From NCBI GenBank assembly GCA_947449575.1, contig CANFRV010000022.1:1-64000 (forward strand): DNA of 64,000 bases. The letters are read 5' to 3'. The notes under the pieces are model-generated. The model made no database searches. It had not been told where the DNA came from and worked only from the letters and a program-made list of their open reading frames with translations. The position numbers were made by a program, and so were the translations under genes. Of this stretch, positions 62,215 through 64,000 are shown one piece after another; position 1 is the first letter of the stretch, and every line of letters starts with the position of its first letter. This DNA comes from Flavobacteriales bacterium (GTDB taxonomy: Bacteria; Bacteroidota; Bacteroidia; Flavobacteriales_D; Crocinitomicaceae).

Positions 62215-62949
62215 TCAAGTGGAGATTACAAATGAAATTTCCTTCAGGTCGTAGGTAACAATTTCACCATTTCTTTCCATTCTGAGTAACCCACTTTCTT
62301 CTGTCCCTCTAATTATACCTTCAAATTCACCTTGTGTATCGCGAAAAGAAGCCTTTTCATTCAGTCGCCATAAGTGCTCAAGATACGTTTCGTTGAGTCT
62401 ATTGGTTTGAATATTTAAAACTTCTTCCCACGCAAAATTTAATTCATTAATGATCAAATATGCAACTTCCGAAACTCTGGTAAATACCCCTTTTTCTAAC
62501 TTTACACTAGTAGCATTGAGTGTTCCAAAATCTGTTTGATTAATATTTAGCCCAATACCAATTATTGAACCATTCAACATCATTCCCGCCAACTGATTCT
62601 CAATTAAAACACCCGCTATTTTCTTACCATTAACATATATATCATTTGGCCATTTAATACATGCCTTGATGCCAAATTTCAATAATGATCTAACCAGTGA
62701 AACAGAAACAAACTGAGTTAAAATAAATTGATTTTTTACTGACAGATTAGCAGAGTCTAAATACAAGGAGAAAATCATATTTTCAGCAGGTTTTGATTGC
62801 CATTCAGAGCCTCTTTGCCCCTTTCCTTTCGTTTGTTCATCTGCCAATATTACAGTTCCGAAATCAATATTACCCACGCTAATCAAATTGGCAATATAAT
62901 TGTTGGTAGAGTCGCAAGATTCTATATGCACTATTTTTTTACCTATCAT
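62215..62949 (-). CDS. birA: Biotin-[acetyl-CoA-carboxylase] ligase
   Basis: BirA attaches biotin to the carboxyl carrier protein via biotinyl-AMP. Motifs are DSTNNYIANL, the biotin loop GKGQRGSEWQSKP (about 42-54), CIKWPNDIYVNGKKIAGVLI (about 96-115) and a short C-terminal domain. It has 244 residues and no N-terminal helix-turn-helix, so it is the ligase-only form and should not repress bioB-bioF. It is divergent from rsfS. Confidence 0.95.
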   Translation of the reverse strand: MIGKKIVHIESCDSTNNYIANLISVGNIDFGTVILADEQTKGKGQRGSEWQSKPAENMIFSLYLDSANLSVKNQFILTQFVSVSLVRSLLKFGIKACIKWPNDIYVNGKKIAGVLIENQLAGMMLNGSIIGIGLNINQTDFGTLNATSVKLEKGVFTRVSEVAYLIINELNFAWEEVLNIQTNRLNETYLEHLWRLNEKASFRDTQGEFEGIIRGTEESGLLRMERNGEIVTYDLKEISFVIST

Positions 62950-63034
62950 TTTACAGATTAAAGAGATATTAACGTTAATAAAATCGAGTAAATATAAAAT
63001 TTAAAGTTAGATTTGTAGTGTATAAAATTAATAG

Positions 63035-63406
63035 ATGAATAGTAAAGAAAAAAGTTCCCAAATATTATGTGACACGATAGTTGAGGGAATGCAAGAGAAT
63101 AAAGCCCAAGATATTGTAATTTTAGATTTAAGAGATATTACAGCCGCAGTAGCTGATTTCTTTGTGATATGTAGTGGTGAGTCATCTACACAAGTAGACG
63201 GAATAACTTCATCCGTTGTAAGGCACGCTCGTAAAGAAATACAAGAAAGACCTTGGCATACAGAAGGGAAAGGAACAAGCGAATGGGTTTTGATTGATTA
63301 CGTAACCGTAGTAGCACATGTTTTTTATAAAACAGCAAGGGAATTCTATGATTTAGAAGATCTTTGGGCAGATGCTAAAAGAATTAATGTACCTAATTTA
63401 GATTAA
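63035..63406 (+). CDS. rsfS: Ribosome silencing factor RsfS
   Basis: RsfS binds ribosomal protein L14 and blocks subunit joining when nutrients are scarce. The 123 residues carry the conserved DIVILDLRDITAAVADFFVI segment, HTEGKGTSEWVLIDYVTVVAH and FYDLEDLWADA. The expected -7 element TAGATTTG lies at 63008-63015, 19 bases upstream. ftsH begins 15 bases after its stop codon. Confidence 0.95.
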   Translation: MNSKEKSSQILCDTIVEGMQENKAQDIVILDLRDITAAVADFFVICSGESSTQVDGITSSVVRHARKEIQERPWHTEGKGTSEWVLIDYVTVVAHVFYKTAREFYDLEDLWADAKRINVPNLD

Positions 63407-63421
63407 CATTCTTAGTAAGAA

Positions 63422-64000
63422 ATGACAAACAGCAACAATAATAAAAAGAAAAATCCATTTTCAATTTATTGGATTTATGGATTTATAGCAATTGGATTAA
63501 TTGCTTTTCAAATGTTTAGTAATAGTGAATCTACATCGCCAGTTAATGAACAAATATTTTTTGATCTAGCTGAAAAAGGATATGTCACACATGTCGACAT
63601 TGTAGAGAATGATAAAAAATATAGAGCCGATTTCAAGTTAAACAAAGAAGGAAAAGATTTCATTAAAAATTCCAATGAAAAGCAATATGCTTCGATGAAA
63701 AAAGCATTTGATAAAGGTGGAAGGGTAAAAAACACAGATCCAACTTATAAATTGGATATTATTACGGTTGATAATTTTAAAGACAAAATTGATTTAACGA
63801 ACATTCAATTAAAACAGGGAAATCAACCATTAATTGATATAGGTTCTAAGACTGAATACGATTATTTTGGAAGTATTATCGGTTTCCTACTTCCTATCAT
63901 ATTACTGATTGTAATTTGGATGTTTGTTATGCGTCGAATGGGAGGAGGTTCTGGCGGCGGTGGCGGTGGAAGTCAAATTTTCAATATTGGAAAATCGAAA
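63422..64000 (+). CDS. ftsH: ATP-dependent zinc metalloprotease FtsH (N-terminal part, cut by window end)
   Basis: FtsH is a membrane-bound hexameric AAA+ protease. The 193 codons in the window cover a first membrane helix (WIYGFIAIGLIAFQMF, about 17-32), the periplasmic domain (about 35-150), a second helix (IIGFLLPIILLIVIWMFVM) and the start of the cytoplasmic linker with a glycine run (RRMGGGSGGGGGGSQIFNIG). This order and the GGG linker are typical of FtsH in this phylum. The AAA and M41 domains lie beyond the window. It starts at ATG 63422. The gene is incomplete because the window ends, not because of a break. Confidence 0.94.
   Translation, partial: MTNSNNNKKKNPFSIYWIYGFIAIGLIAFQMFSNSESTSPVNEQIFFDLAEKGYVTHVDIVENDKKYRADFKLNKEGKDFIKNSNEKQYASMKKAFDKGGRVKNTDPTYKLDIITVDNFKDKIDLTNIQLKQGNQPLIDIGSKTEYDYFGSIIGFLLPIILLIVIWMFVMRRMGGGSGGGGGGSQIFNIGKSK

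Overview
The window reads as an ordinary, densely packed chromosomal segment from a member of the Bacteroidota, most likely a marine or freshwater Flavobacteriales bacterium of the Fluviicola/Crocinitomicaceae kind. The evidence is the clear A+T richness, promoters of the Bacteroidota type (TAnnTTTG at -7, sometimes TTG at -33) with few Shine-Dalgarno sites, a short primary sigma factor, and genes for the type IX secretion system (PorU, PorV, a PorP/SprF-like protein) and gliding motility (GldJ). Species-level placement is inference. I see no insertion sequence, prophage, CRISPR array, integrase or rRNA, and only one tRNA (Val, TAC).

Layout. 1-7.7 kb: citrate synthase, a THUMP-domain rRNA methyltransferase, a patatin/beta-barrel protein, a two-domain VOC protein and a lipoprotein. 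7.7-15.4 kb: PriA, the primary sigma factor, a low-molecular-weight tyrosine phosphatase, an RsmI-like methyltransferase, a TerB/J-domain protein and HtpG. 15.6-20.6 kb: an unrecognised membrane protein overlapping an SDR oxidoreductase, biotin genes bioB-bioF, and ispF. 20.6-30.6 kb: the secretion/gliding block porV-porU, porP/sprF-like, gldJ, then murF. 30.7-39.9 kb: acyl-CoA dehydrogenase, AnmK, an Upf1-like helicase, a serine-palmitoyltransferase-type enzyme, an M28 peptidase, and a transglutaminase-fold protein without its catalytic Cys and His. 40-49 kb: ychF-fahA-rsh facing fur-like/STAS/purA/ostA, then gmhA. 49-55.8 kb: an amino-acid dehydrogenase, NhaD, and an ExbB-ExbD-TonB-like-FolC operon. 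55.9-64 kb: tRNA-Val, an unknown coiled-coil protein, a TonB-dependent receptor, a DUF1573 protein, and the cluster NUDIX/pyrE/SRPBCC/birA/rsfS/ftsH, with ftsH cut by the window edge.

Functionally the strongest theme is the cell envelope: outer-membrane secretion and gliding (PorU, PorV, PorP-like, GldJ), peptidoglycan synthesis and recycling (MurF, AnmK), LPS-related genes (OstA-like, GmhA), probable sphingolipid or sulfonolipid synthesis, and TonB energisation plus a receptor. The rest is housekeeping. The most interesting observations are regulatory or structural: a 31-bp box repeated almost perfectly in front of porU and porV; three genes whose -7 element ends exactly 4 nt before the ATG, which predicts leaderless transcripts; two convergent intergenic regions made of short tandem units arranged as inverted repeats; a paired 9-mer upstream of htpG; a 32-nt palindrome across two converging stop codons; and a catalytically dead transglutaminase. 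I found no clear undescribed multi-gene system.
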